Under the pieces are notes generated by a model. That model was given only the letters and a program-made list of their open reading frames with translations, did no database searches and had not been told where the DNA came from. DNA of 64,000 nt. Origin: Apostichopus japonicus (Eukaryota > Echinodermata > Holothuroidea > Aspidochirotida > Stichopodidae). Shown piece by piece: positions 13,901-24,800 of the stretch. The position numbers and the translations under genes are program-made. Every line of letters starts with the position of its first letter. Positions within the stretch are counted from its first letter, which is position 1. Location of the stretch: positions 18,620,678 to 18,684,677 of the forward strand of contig NC_092579.1 in assembly GCF_037975245.1 (NCBI RefSeq), in the 5' to 3' direction.

Positions 13901-16900
13901 GATCCTTTAAACATGTTAAGGTTGATCAATCAAAGTGGCTGGACCTCTTAGTCTAGTACACAGACAATTACATCAGGAAAGAATTTAATGTTCAAATCTT
14001 GTGTAGTAGTTTTGATGGCTCTGGATTTGTGTCTGTTATATAATACTATGGTTCCTGTGTACAAGAACTGCTATACATCTGTGGACTTGTATAGCAATTT
14101 GACCATTTTGCAAAGTATTTTGCCATGGCGATGCCGGATAAATTATTCCATTCATTTAGTCAGTTCAAAAAATAATTATATCCTCAAATGACATGCTTAA
14201 AGGCATTGAAGACTTGCCCCAAACCGGGTGCCTCGCTCTGAAAAAGTTAACTTTCCGTTGCTTGCAAGTGAAGTTTTCTTCTTGTTGCTACAAAATGCAG
14301 ACAGTAATGAAACGTGATACCTTGTTATCCTTTATCTAGACCTGAGATGTCCACGCTGCTATGAACACTGTGTTGTGGGTATTGACCTGTACACTACTGT
14401 CTAATTACCGACGGTAGCAAAGCTGTGTGTGTATTTTATGGGATCGATGGTGGTGTCTAACACTTCTGTTACACCCCATTCGAAACTAGGTCAGATTACC
14501 GGCATGAGACATTTCTTTGTGCGCGAGTCTTCACACCTTTTAATACAATGCATTGCTCATTTGGTCAAGAACAAATGATATGCAGACACCATGCAAAGGT
14601 AGTTTGTGGTCTTTATGAAGATTAAAGAACATGTTTTTTGTTGAGAATTTATCAAAATAATCAATGAAAAATGTTCATGGCCTGCGACTGCGGTGCCGAC
14701 AACATCATCAATTTAGTCTTAAAGGAGCATTGCAGACATTTTAGAATATTTTAAAAGTGAATATCTACACAAACACCAGAATAGCTATAGAAACATTACT
14801 ATAGCATTCAAATTTTTTCCCACTTTCTAAGACTATTCGAATCATTTGCAAAATTCTGCCTAGAAATGTCATCATTTGAGAAGTGACTTCTTTTTTTTAA
14901 AGAAAAATGCAAGCTTCCATACTTGAGAAAGAGAAGGATGAAAGATATGATGGTAGTTATTGTAACATTTTACATCAATATGTATATTTGATGATTAATT
15001 TTCTCCGTTATTTTTTCCATCTTCAGGTATACAACAAAATAGATCAGTGCTCCATCGAGGAGGTGAACAGGATCGCCCATCAGCCCGACTGCGTGGTCAT
15101 CAGCTGTGAGATGAAACTCAATCTAGACTACCTGCTGGAGATGGTCTGGGAATCCCTTAGTCTAATCTGTATCTACACCAAGAAACGTGGCAGTCGGCCA
15201 GACTTTGAAGAGGGCATTATTATGAGGAGAGGATGTAATGTAGAACACGTGGTAAGTTTCCAAGTAATATTAGCAGGTATCATATTGGAGGAGGTTGCAG
15301 GTGCAGGCCTGATGAGGTAGGCAGGGGGTGAGGGCATACAGCCCCCGGCACAGGGGGTCAATTGTAAGGCACACAGAAATATGGAGTCAACATTTTATTC
15401 TCATTTTTCATAAAACCATTTAGGAATCATGAATGGTGACGTACATTTCCACCGGGCAACCTATCTCTGTACTGTGCAGGTGTGTGTGTATGTGTTGGGG
15501 TCTGGGGGGGGGTAGGGCAGGGTGAGAGGGGTGGGTAGTTGTTACATCTTTTGTATACTACAGTCACAGTTAGGATAGACAGTTAACTAACAAAAGTCCA
15601 TTGTTTTCTATTCAGAGGGCAAAAAATTGACATGTATTTTTCTATAGACCTGAAGCAATTAAAGGCATAATCAAATGGGTCTCACCAGTGTTTTGAAGTG
15701 GACGGCTTTGATCTACAACCCTATGGGTAGTGTAATGTGGGTGATCTAGACTGTGTAACTGTAGGTTCTCTGAATGATAAGTAACACGGTGGCACGAAAG
15801 TGCTCACAAACATGCGAGACATGAAATTGCATAAACGTGTGCTGGATGATTGACTCAAAATTTCCACGTGTGCAGTTTCGCTTAACGAGAAAACAATAGA
15901 AAACACAAGTAATGCTACAATAAAACAATTAGTTTGGCTTGGAAAATTCCAACACGTTTCATTAGATCTCTTCTCCAATAATTGCAATACAGACTTTAAT
16001 GTACGTCTGGCGATCAACTCATTGGTATCGCCGCGGTGATATTTTTGATATCGACGAAATCGAAGAAAAAAACTTCTTACTTTGCAATCCCCACGTAGCA
16101 TACAAATCTCTCTGGGCCTTTCTTTCCCATCAATATGTAGGACCGTTCAGTATGTGTCACTTTCATGTCTGTGACTTTTTGAGACAATCAATGTCACGTC
16201 TAAAAGCTTCTCGACAAGTCTATGTGCAGAAATCCACAGGTTCCTCTTCTCTTACTTTAAGGAACTTCATAATCATGGACATTAAATATGAATCTAAGAG
16301 ACTGACTTCCGTCAGCTTGCGGCTTTGATAAGCCAATGAGGCTTCTTCTTCAGGAGGATTCAAAATACATACAAACATACATACATATTTCTACTGTTGT
16401 GCTTCTTCATGTTTCGTGGTAATTTGAGTTTTTTACCCCCTGTCATCTCTGTCAGGATTAAGCATGTGACAGTGATGGTCTATGTCAGATAATCCAACCT
16501 ACTTTGGGATGGCATTGAGAGAGAGATCATAACATGATTGGAAGTTAATTCTTCTTTGTACCTACAGTACGATAGCTGTGAGAACTATAAAAGCATCTCC
16601 ATAGTATTGATACCATAGCCGGGGGAAAAGTTAAAAAGTCAAAAGTAGAAGAATTTAAAGAGTTGGCAAGCTTTTATCAGTTTTTTTAATAACAGACATG
16701 AACATGCACTAAAAGAGGTATAAAATAAAAGAAAGTCCATATACCAATACAACATTAATGTTCTAACTGAGACAACGTAAATGTTCTCACTGGGAGAACA
16801 TTATAAAATTCTGACTGGGAGGACATTAAAGTTCCGGCTGCGACGCCACATGAATGTTCTCACCGGGGGCAACATCAGGGTTTTCACTGGGCCAAATTTC

Positions 16901-18105
16901 CAAAGCTTTATTTCACTCCTTTGTATCCGTGATGGGAAATCTTTTGATCCCAGAGGAATAATTATCCAGCAAAATACACCTTTTCATTTTCTCAGCCTCC
17001 CTCTCTCTTTTTTAATTGTGTTTTTTTCTTTTTTTCTTGATATATTACAGTGTCATGCGGTACATCGAACTCTTGCCGACCAGTTCAAGTATGCTCTTGT
17101 TTGGGTAAGTGCAAGTGTGTTCCACTGTCAGTTAGCATCACTGTGTATTTTCTTGTGAACATCTGATTGGTGGAATGTACGGTCAGGTACCAAGCGTTTA
17201 CATCTTACCGTGCTTTTCTAAGAAATAGCCTGGGCCCAAAACAAGACAAGTTGATCCGCTCTCAACCCCATACAACAGTATTTGAATCTATGATCACAAT
17301 CAGCTATCCGGTACGAACAATGTTCCATGAGAGCATACTGTCTAACACATTGAATTCACCCAAAAGCCTCCCCTAGGTGACCCCACCACTCTCTTCCTAC
17401 TTTTAATAAAATACCCCCCTGTCACCTGATGTAATAATATATGACTTGCCATGTACCCATACCTACTTACTAGTCAATAACTGACTAGTAGTAAAAAAAA
17501 CATGTAAACCTTTAAACTCCCTTAATTGATCAATGACCCATTTACATCACTGAAAGTGTTTCCTCTAGTCACATGACCATACTTTTCAAGCATTATAGAA
17601 TCCTTTAAAAGATGGAATGGAAAAAAATGGTTATTTCTTTACTTGAATACAGTTAAGAATAAATACACCGTCACGATTTTAATTGGGATTATGATAGGAT
17701 GACCATGTTTGTATTTTATCTAGATATTTATATCTAGTGTGAACAATTGGTGTAAAGTACATGAAACCAGACATATTTCTGTTTGAGTCGTTGTAAAGTT
17801 TGTGACATACCCACGCAAGTTTATAGTTTGAGTTTTGTGAATTTTACTTTGCAAGATGGACATTTTTGGGGCGATTTGATGTGAAAATTCTTGCCTTAAA
17901 TGGTAGAAATAAACAATTGACCAATTCTTTGAAAAATGAAAGGATGACAGTGTCCTGTAATAGATTAAAAAGAATTGATATAAAAAATAAATAAAAACTG
18001 TTTTCTTCTCTTCTGTAGGGTACCAGTGTGAAGTACAGTCCTCAAAGAGTTGGTGCCCAGCATGTTCTACATCACGAGGATGTTATACAAATAGTCAAGA
18101 AGTGA
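4888..18105 (+). CDS. DRG2: DRG2, developmentally regulated GTP-binding protein 2 (partial, 7 exons)
   Basis: Joined exons 4888-4978, 5625-5697, 7354-7444, 11786-11883, 15027-15251, 17051-17104 and 18019-18105 give about 239 codons in one frame, ending at TGA 18103-18105. The product matches residues ~126-364 of animal DRG2: [17 protein letters not shown] after the G3 box, G4 motif NKID (15033-15044), G5 region VISCEMKLN, then a TGS domain ending [12 protein letters not shown]2-specific wording ([24 protein letters not shown]) separates it from DRG1. DRG proteins are cytosolic translation-associated GTPases; DRG2 is known to pair with the RWDD1/DFRP2 partner. The P-loop, G2 and G3 exons are not in the window. 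The donor of the fourth visible exon is embedded in a 13-unit tandem array. MYO15A follows on the same strand. Confidence 0.96.
5625..5697 (+). CDS. DRG2: DRG2 exon B
   Basis: Acceptor TTTTTTAG before 5625, donor GTAATT after 5697. It encodes [20 protein letters not shown], then NIYFK, matching the helix after G3 in DRG2. The following intron (5698-7353) holds only non-conserved sequence and a short TC run at 7261-7279. Confidence 0.95.
7354..7444 (+). CDS. DRG2: DRG2 exon C
   Basis: Acceptor CGACAG before 7354, donor GTATCC after 7444. It encodes [20 protein letters not shown], then [10 protein letters not shown], the lineage-typical insert between G3 and G4. The intron that follows (7445-11785) contains a TA microsatellite, a diverged 225-bp duplication and a large minisatellite, listed separately. 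Confidence 0.95.
7902..7990. repeat. TA microsatellite
   Basis: About 85 bp of (TA)n with TTTA interruptions in DRG2 intron C. Confidence 0.95.
9494..9600. repeat. Dispersed repeat, copy 1 (relative at 22.38 kb)
   Basis: GGAT.CAGGATTTTA, then GGTGTGGCC-like and ACTCCCATGTAGG-like blocks in the same order and spacing as 22377-22480. Probably a transposon end; ends not defined. Confidence 0.55.
9632..10075. repeat. Diverged tandem duplication, ~225-bp unit
   Basis: TTTTCCAAAGTGGATCCTTT starts both copies (about 9634 and 9865); each continues through a TATTTATCTC....TATCAATCTTTAAT/TATCCAGCTTTCAT block to an ACAGAATG(T/C)TT.... end. Divergence is high. Confidence 0.65.
10384..10455. mobile_element. 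Half copy of the GATCCTAGCAGGATC fold-back element
   Basis: TGTAAAAGTAAGTTGGCCTG then ACGTTTCGATCCTAGCAGG and ATCTTCTTC match one arm of the inverted repeat at 63128-63256. The second arm is absent here. Confidence 0.7.
10463..10528. repeat. Short tandem repeat, ~30-bp unit
   Basis: Units of the type TTATAACAAACAGGACATAA then AAAAGGAA, two full and one partial copy. Confidence 0.8.
10537..11498. repeat. 32-bp minisatellite with higher-order block
   Basis: About 30 monomers of TACATAGATGTTTTAGGTGT then GGTCTTGGTGTC. Near 11140-11470 a block of about five monomers, marked by TTTTATACATACATG, is repeated nearly exactly, so the array evolved by block duplication. Lies between DRG2 exons C and D. 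Confidence 0.93.
11786..11883 (+). CDS. DRG2: DRG2 exon D, ending in a repeated donor
   Basis: Acceptor AACAG before 11786; natural donor GTAAGT at 11884. It encodes [20 protein letters not shown], then [12 protein letters not shown], in line with DRG2. The last ~25 exon bases and the first ~10 intron bases form the unit of the tandem array that follows. The first donor is chosen because exon E continues in frame (CLY|VYNKID) and reading through the array meets TAA at the end of its first unit. Confidence 0.94.
11860..12341 (+). repeat. 35-bp tandem array of the DRG2 exon D donor site
   Basis: The exon D end plus donor is repeated 13 more times with a 35-bp period (one unit 32, one 34-35). 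GTAAGT occurs at 11884, 11919, 11951, 11986, 12021, 12056, 12091, 12126, 12195, 12230, 12265 and 12300, GTTAGT at 12161 and GCAAGT at 12335. Each unit also contains ATACTTAC, complementary to GTAAGTAT. The unit is not a multiple of three, and frame read-through hits TAA at the end of the first added unit. Confidence 0.97.
12466..12512. repeat. GTGACTGG dispersed repeat, copy 1
   Basis: TCATCAATTGAAGTGACTGG then ATTACTAAGTCTAATACAC. Four copies in the window (also 13905-13970, 20583-20650, 24801-24855), all in the same orientation. Confidence 0.75.
13905..13970. repeat. GTGACTGG dispersed repeat, copy 2
   Basis: CCTTTAAACATGTTAAGGTT then GATCAATCAAAGTGGCTGGA and ...TAGTCTAGTACACAGA; extends further left than copy 1 and agrees there with copy 3. 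Confidence 0.7.
15027..15251 (+). CDS. DRG2: DRG2 exon E (G4 and G5 motifs, start of TGS)
   Basis: Acceptor CTTCAG before 15027, donor GTAAGT at 15252; 75 codons in phase 0. It carries VYNKID with G4 NKID at 15033-15044, then [19 protein letters not shown] (G5 region) and [13 protein letters not shown] leading into the TGS domain. The next intron (15252-17050) carries one member of a dispersed repeat family (15796-15905) and otherwise nothing recognised. Confidence 0.97.
15796..15905. repeat. Dispersed repeat shared with 61.7 kb, copy 1
   Basis: GTGCTGGATGATTGACTCAA, then CGTGTGCAGTTTCGC and GAAAACA recur in order at 61714-61838 (GCTGGATGATTGGCACAAAT, CTTGTGCAGCTTCGCCCAAT, GAAAACACA). Type of element unknown. 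Confidence 0.6.
17051..17104 (+). CDS. DRG2: DRG2 exon F
   Basis: Acceptor TATTACAG before 17051, donor GTAAGT at 17105; 18 codons, [18 protein letters not shown], a TGS-domain helix conserved in DRG2. The intron that follows (17105-18018) holds nothing recognised. Confidence 0.95.
18019..18105 (+). CDS. DRG2: DRG2 terminal exon G
   Basis: Acceptor TTCTGTAG before 18019. It encodes [20 protein letters not shown], then DVIQIVKK and TGA at 18103-18105, the normal C-terminus of DRG2. No canonical AATAAA lies close downstream. An ATTAAA near 19196 is one candidate poly(A) signal, so the 3' UTR end is unknown. Confidence 0.96.
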   Translation, partial: GTSVKYSPQRVGAQHVLHHEDVIQIVKK

Positions 18106-19754
18106 TTTCTGCTGTCAGGAGTTTTAAACGAAAAAGGAAAAAGAAAGTTTACTGTAATTTTCACGGATGATTCATCTACCATATCAGCTACGTATCGAAG
18201 AGCTAGCGGGCTGCCTCCCTCCATCCGCTCTTTAGTTTTAGTAAACTGGGGAAGTCTTGATTTGTGGTAATGTTTATGCAAGGCCAACTCATGGAAAACA
18301 TTTGCTGTTTAATTCCAAAGAGCAGGATGTGTCGATTACTGAAGTTATAAGACTCTCTGAAAACCTTGGAGCTCCTGTGTGGGAATTTTCCAGTTATTCT
18401 GGCAGTGCAAACATTGTCATTTTTGAGAAAATTTATCATGTTGATTTTGATTACTTTGTTGAACAAAGGAGTACTTGGGAATTGTTTCAATCTATTGCTG
18501 ACAGGCTTATTATAGAAAGGTTCAAACCCATGTCTCAATTATAGTTCATAAGTTTTTTTTTTTATAATTAACAATAAGGTAACTTCATTTTTTTTTTTTA
18601 TAGATATAGCTAAAGTTTATGAAAGTGATACTGTAAGATTACTAAAAGTACATCTGAGGTGTGTCACTTTTTTCTTTATTTTTTGTTCTACATGTTCATT
18701 TGAAGAAAGTAAACAATGGAAAATTAACTTCTTACCCCAAAAAAAAGGAAAAAGAGAAGATCGGAGAACACACAGGAGGGAATCAAACTATTCTGACATG
18801 AGCTAAAGATTACATCCTTTATAAGTTAGGCACCATTTCATCAACCTAATCTTATGCAAAAATGGGGGAACGGTGGAACATTCTTGACATGTGGTCTTCC
18901 TGCCGTTCAAAAGTAGTCTGGCGATTTTGCGGCAGAAAAAATTGCTAGACAGCATCTAGCGCAAAATAGTAGCAGCCAGACTGTTTTGCTACTAGTCCCA
19001 TCACTCCCATGAATTTCCTGCTCCCCCCACCCCCCCCCCACTCATTTTATAGCAAAACTGTGTCAAAAGTCAGAAGTAACGCTGTGCCGTTTTGAAATTG
19101 CTTCATAGATAGCCAAATTTGTCAGTTTGTTGGAAGCTGATTTTGAAACACGCTTCACGTGAGGAAACCGTATGTTCGAGGACCTGGTGTCTTCCATTAA
19201 ACATTGAAGTATCTATATTGTCTGCTGCAGAATATTTCTTGTTTTCTCCCTTCAAGTTGTCAAGAGTTACTGAGGTGTTATTAAATGAGGAATGTATCAT
19301 ATTCAAAGGTCATTAGAACATTATGACATTTAAAGGTTACATTTGTTCCATATTTTTGGGGCATATATTGAAGATGTTCTTATGCATATAGATAGAAGCA
19401 AGATATGTTTTTCTGACAACCATAACTTGATTAGATGTCTAACGCCAGAGGGCCCTTTTAGCCCAATTAGCAAAAGAAAGATAGAGATTATGATGATTGT
19501 ATCTGTTTGGTCTTAAACTTTGAGAACAGGTTTTTTCAATGCTATTATCAATGATTGTCATTGAGAGATCATAAAAGGCAAGAAGGCATGTCTTAACTAG
19601 CATCTCCCTACAGTGTTTTTGTAGTCATTTTATTGGCACAGTGCCAAACATGAAACCTGCAGCAGCTGCAAATTACCCTGCTATATCAATAAGCAACAGA
19701 GATCATCTCTGTAGATCTGTGGTGCTTACTGCATAATACTGCACAGTAGGAAAG

Positions 19755-19800
19755 ATAATGTCCTATGTTAGCCTAGCTGTATGATACTGCTGACCCTCCT
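19755..19800. repeat. TGCAGCC dispersed repeat, copy 2 (diverged)
   Basis: ATGTCCTATGTTAGCCTAGC then TGTATGATACTGCTGACCC; weaker match to 3492-3550. Confidence 0.4.
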
Positions 19801-20582
19801 CCCCCCCCTTCTCCCAGCATCAGACCTTTGACACAAAGCTTAGAGGTTTGGCGAAGTTCATTACAACTTTAAAGGACAACTGTAAGCTAGAATTTAATGG
19901 AATAATGTTCCGGACATTTAAAAATTAACTTCAGTCAGTGCAGGTTGCATTTTAATACCAGGTTTGACATATGTGTTTTTTTGTTTGCATTTTCTTGCCC
20001 AAATTTTGAAATTAACAGTTTCATTAGCCCATTCAACCACCTATTGAAAGTAAAAATTTCATCCTAGACCCTTGCATGCAAATGTCTTTGTAGATATGTT
20101 TTCAAATGTTTGACATTTCAAGTGTCAAGTATTTAAAATTTATCAAATGACTGAAATCACACAAAAAAAAGCTCACTGTTTAGACTTTTCCAAGGTTTCT
20201 TTTAACATTAACATTAAATAACCATAATTTGTTAAAACGAGTTTAACAAATGAATGAATTTGTGGAAAACTGCCCCTGTGGGAATCACATTTGCTTAAAA
20301 TCTATGTCACTAACGGCAACATGGAAACCTTGTCACGTATTCTTGCTATTTGAAGCTATGGATGTTTCTCTTAAATATAAGACTATAACCACCTTTTTTA
20401 GTCAAATGTTGTTTCTGTTGTTTTAATTGACAGCACTCTGGAGGGTAAATTAACTGTTAAAAAGTAATTTATCTTTACTTAACAGGAGATGACGTTACTT
20501 ATGTAATCAGTTGATAAGTTAAAGGAGTACTTTGCTATCAATCCAGGTTATATATTTATATAATACTTATAAATTTTGAGAA

Positions 20583-20650
20583 GTGACCCTTTAAACATTT
20601 GAGGTCCATCAATTCAAGTGACTGGATTATAAAGTCTAATTGTACAGATC
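20583..20650. repeat. GTGACTGG dispersed repeat, copy 3
   Basis: ACCCTTTAAACATTTGAGGT then CCATCAATTCAAGTGACTGG and ATTATAAAGTCTAAT. Confidence 0.75.
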
Positions 20651-20977
20651 AAAAAGTCAGCTCTTCAGATGCAACGTTAAACTCAGTTGGAAAACATAAG
20701 ACTTTCATGGCCACAAATGACATGTTTACAATATAATGCAAATGGTGGTGAATGTTATCCAAGGGTGCTCTGTTGTTTAATATAAAGTTAACAGGTTAAA
20801 TGCTTTTGGTTGAGTTATTAGAATTTGTAAGACAACAGATTAACATTAAACCTTAAAGCCTGCACTGACAAGCTGACCTCACCATTACCTAAACCTTAAA
20901 GGAGTGTTCTAGAGGAAAGTCATTTATTTAAGGTGTATACTATATGTCTAGTTCATCATGTAATGGATTATTTGGCA

Positions 20978-21595
20978 TGCTTCTTAGAGGGCGCTATCAT
21001 AGGTATGCATTCACATAGCCAGATATGTAGCTATACAGCTGTGTGCACCCAATTTATAAGTTAAATCTTTATTTGTCATTATTAAGTAGGGGGCGCTATC
21101 ATGGGTATGCACTCACATACAGCTCTGCGCGTCCAGTGCAATTTTTAGTTTACGTACTCAGTGGGTGGCATTGTTATGGGTATGCATTCAGTTTATCAGT
21201 TAAAATATTTTGTGGCTTACTCAGTAGGGGGCAATATTAGGTTAAAAGGTACAAAATTATTCGCCAAAGGAAACTGTTATGTGTGCATTTAGTTTAATAC
21301 ACATTTATAGATTTTACAGCACTTCTGCTAGAGGGCAGTATGACGTATACATCCAGTTATTAACTTACAAGATTATTTTGGCCGACTGATAGAGGGTGCT
21401 ATTTAGGTATCTATTCAAATCTTTGCTACAAGACTATTTGGCATACTAAGTAGAGGGCGCTATTTAGGTATCTATTCAAATCTTGCTACAAGACTATTTG
21501 GCATACTAAGTAGAGGGCGCTATAATGCATTCCTTCTGTCTATAATCTGAGTTAGAAAACTATTGGACATACTTAACTGAAGGTGCCATAAGTAA
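20978..21595. promoter_or_regulatory. Array of CTCF-core-like motifs in a degenerate tandem repeat
   Basis: Nine related sites spaced mostly 60-65 bp (two gaps near 100): near 20984, 21084, 21159, 21221, 21324, 21385, 21447, 21507 and 21571. The best read AGTAGGGGGCGCTAT and AGTAGAGGGCGCTAT, which fit the A-S-Y-A-G-R-K-G-G-C-R-S part of the CTCF consensus. Surrounding sequence (GGTATGCATTCA, CAAGACTATTTGGCATAC) also repeats, so this may only be a repeat. Binding is an inference. Confidence 0.45.
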
Positions 21596-22376
21596 GGTAT
21601 GCAGTCACAAGATTACGGTGTTTGCATTAAGAGTTCAAAGTCAGATATTTCAAGTGTCATTGTGTGGTAACGACATTCCTATGTCTATCAATCATATATC
21701 CTAAGGACAATACAATATGTTAAGCACTTTCTGATTTGTTTGTTTATGGTATTCTTATTTCAGCATTAATTTTTTTCAGCAAAAAGGTGTGGTCTCCTTC
21801 TCTGCACCCCTCCCTCCCCCCCCCCCCACTTCTAACCACCCATCTCTTTTAGAAATTCCCAAATTACATGTACATGAAATTATTGAGTTTGTATCTAACA
21901 TAAATTTTTTCTTTGGTCCTTTGATTATGCAAGTTTAATATGTTTGGAGGTTGTCAGCTAGACTATGCCAGATTCCGTAGAGAAAGTTATGGCCTTTAGA
22001 GATCTGTATTGATTCTGATTGTCAGACTTGGAGATTATATAAATAAAGTATAAACCTCTTTGTTGCAGAGTTGCAGCCGTACAGAATGTGAAATTTCATT
22101 GTGTTGTTCTATAATGGTGCACAGCTGGTAGCAGACTTTTATCGATGTCAATTCCACAGAGTGATCAGCCGGGGGGCAAGCATGGTGTTGCTGGTTAAAT
22201 GTTTTTGAGTTATGAATATTTAAGTTGGTAATCTTCACCTTAATTATGTATGCTAGAATGTTGTTTAGTGGCCGCTCATGTTTCAACTTCAAAAAGCATT
22301 ATGCTACCAAGGTTCCTGAATATCTTAACATTTTAACTTCTCCAAACTTCTGGGTCAAAATCACCAGGAAAGTAGG

Positions 22377-23435
22377 AGCAGATCCAGGATTTTAATGAAA
22401 GAGAGGTGTTTGGCCTAGGAATCGTAGAAGCCAACTCCCATTTAGGAGCAGCTGGGAGAATCATAGTAAAATTTCAAACATCAAAGGGAGCCATAGGCGT
22501 AGGAGCCTGATTTGATTTGGGGGGCTGAAACGACTTGCCTGAAAAATATAACCAAAATTTTTTGCGCGCTACGCGCGCGTTCAACATCTTAAAGCAGCAT
22601 TTTGCGTTTGGTCACCGTTTTCTACTTTTTTGACATGTCCATCGAGGTTTTTTACATATATCTATCACAAAACAGCAAACTAAGATATTAGCCAAGAAAA
22701 TATCTTGGAGAAAACAAAGTTGAAAGTTGCAAATTTTCGAATTTTATGCCACCATTTGAAGTAAGATATAAATAGATAAGCTAGTTATGTATGTCGTTAT
22801 GGCATAGTGGAGTCAGTGAGGTTGAGAAAAATCATAGAAAAGGAAATAAAAAATAGAAATAGAAAATGCTGCTTTAATGTGCTGTCATATAGGCATTCAT
22901 CGGTTATTACATCACATGCGGATAACCGATGAATTTGATGAAAAAATTTTGGTTTTATTTTCCCTGTTATTACCCTTCCATATTGGTTATAATTAATGGG
23001 GAAGTCGTTACAATAATAACGGTAATAATAATATCAGTTTAACCATTGAAAAACACATTGCAAATTATTCTTCTTTCCGTAGGTGCCCGAAAAATTCTTA
23101 GCATATTGCCCGAATTTTCACCCCCAAAAAAATGAAAAACACATTGCAAGTTATTCTTCTTTCAGTAGGTGCCCGAAAAATTCTCAGCATATTGCCCAAA
23201 TTTTCACCAAAAATTTGGGTTGGGGGGCTGCAGCCCCCCCAGCCCCCGCCTCCTACGCCTATGAAGGGAGCATTCTGAGGCCTAAGTTTGCTACAAATTA
23301 GGTCTTTGATAAAGTCCTAAATGCATGGTTATGCTATAACTAACTACTCTTTTTGTGGGTGTGAAGTTGAAAAGGAATGGGGGTAGGGAGGGGGTTGTAC
23401 ACAGTCTACCCCACCCTCTGGATCTGTGCCTGAAA
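22377..23435. mobile_element. Older element interrupted by the 22492-23263 insertion
   Basis: The left part GCAGATCCAGGATTTTA (from about 22379) resembles 9494-9600. On the other side of the insertion, CTGGATCTGTGCCTG at about 23417-23434 is an inverted counterpart. AAAATCAC and AAAATACT next to the ends share only five bases, so an old target duplication is uncertain. Confidence 0.4.
22492..23263. mobile_element. hAT-type non-autonomous element, 772 bp, with perfect TSD
   Basis: Terminal inverted repeats CATAGGCGTAGGAG at both ends, flanked by a perfect 8-bp target duplication AAGGGAGC (22484-22491 and 23264-23271). Subterminal G/C runs (GGGGGGCTG / CAGCCCCCC) pair. An internal ~80-bp segment (AGGTGCCCGAAAAATTCT then AGCATATTGCCC) is duplicated in tandem at about 23049-23210. 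No transposase frame. Confidence 0.88.
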
Positions 23436-24500
23436 ATACTATTGCAAACTTTTTACATGCTTAGATTTGCGGACAATATCTCTATAAAGACTTTAAACGT
23501 CGGTAGCTCATCGTTTGCTGAAGAGGTCAACTTACAACAGTTTGATAATCCAAGCTTAGGTTTTATCTCTTTTAATTGTCCAGCTTCAAATTCTTTAGGG
23601 GTTTTCCCCATATGTTGGTTCTCATCAGTTGCTGTACATAAAATGTGAACAAACTTTGAAAGGTTAATAGATAAGAAGTTAGCCAATGATCTCTACTCGT
23701 TATATATGTGATGGTATACGTTGGTATTCAGTTAAAGGTCAGTAACAAGGTATATTTGTTAAAAAATGAAAATGTATTTATGAAACTCAAAAAAGTACTG
23801 TGTTCATGGACATAGGTGGAAGCAGGAACTCTGTGCCTGCCAGGTCATAAAAAAATTTACTTGGTATTGACTAAATGTTTTAATGTTTTTCAGAACCATA
23901 TTTTCATTATAAGATAATATCTTCACCAAGTCAAAACTAACACAACCATGTGTGAAATGTATATTTAGAAGCATACTGTGAAGCAAATCAAAACCTGTTG
24001 GGGGTACAGGAGATGGGGGAGGGGGAGGGGTGGAGGATAAGGATTGTCTTCAACTTTTGTCTCCCTCCAATCCCTCTCCATGTGTATCAGATGGTGGAAA
24101 TTTAATTAAGTCAATTAATAAAAGGAAAGCGTCTTTAATTTTCTATGGTAAAGTGTGGGGCCAAATTAATGACTGTTATTCTGTTTGTAAGGAGAGATTA
24201 GTCAAGCAAAGGGATTATCCTCTCCCTCCCCTTTTTTTATTTGCTGAACTATCAAGCTGACCTTGAAAAATTATGCCAGTGACTGTTAAAACCTCAGTGA
24301 CTTCAACATGATAACAACATATGCCAGAAAAATGTTGACATGAATTTTAAATATTCACATGAGACATAAAGATGAATCAAAAGAAAACTGTGGTAATATA
24401 TAACACATCAGGTTTTCCCCGTGTAACTCATACAATAAGTAGACAAACTAGGTAAACAGGACAAGATAATTCCAGTCAACTAGCTCTGCATAGATATCTT

Positions 24501-24660
24501 GGAGGCAGTGAAAACGGTGTTCACCCTACTATGCTTTGAAGGCAGTGAACAAGGTGTTCACCCTACTACCCTTTGAAGGCAGTGAACAGGGTGTTCACCC
24601 TACTACCCTTTGAAGACAGTGAACACGGTGTTCACCCTATTACCCTTTGACCCTTTGAAG
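24501..24660. repeat. 37-bp tandem repeat of a 17-bp palindrome
   Basis: Four units, each with GTGAACANGGTGTTCAC (about 24507-24523 degenerate; 24545-24561, 24582-24598, 24619-24635). Within it, GAACA-nnn-TGTTC fits the steroid-receptor palindrome spacing of three, although the outermost bases differ. It lies 2.6 kb upstream of MYO15A exon 1. Function unknown. Confidence 0.9.
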
Positions 24661-24800
24661 GATGACTTTGGGCACAAAATTAATCTTCATACATCGAATA
24701 TCGTTTAAAAAACACTGCCGCAATCGGTCCAACTGCCATCAGTCCATGATGTATTTTTTATAAACTTTTAGGTTTTTTGAGAAATTCTTCATTAAAACAG

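Larger units (their letters stand above)
11884..15026. other. DRG2 intron D
   Basis: Opens with the donor array. Further in lie two members (12466-12512, 13905-13970) of a dispersed GTGACTGG repeat and a poly-C run near 12780. Nothing else recognised. Confidence 0.7.

Noticed and set aside
18203-18544. Overlapping frames just after the DRG2 stop
   Set aside because: Lie in the expected 3' UTR, show no recognisable family, and occur on both strands over the same bases.
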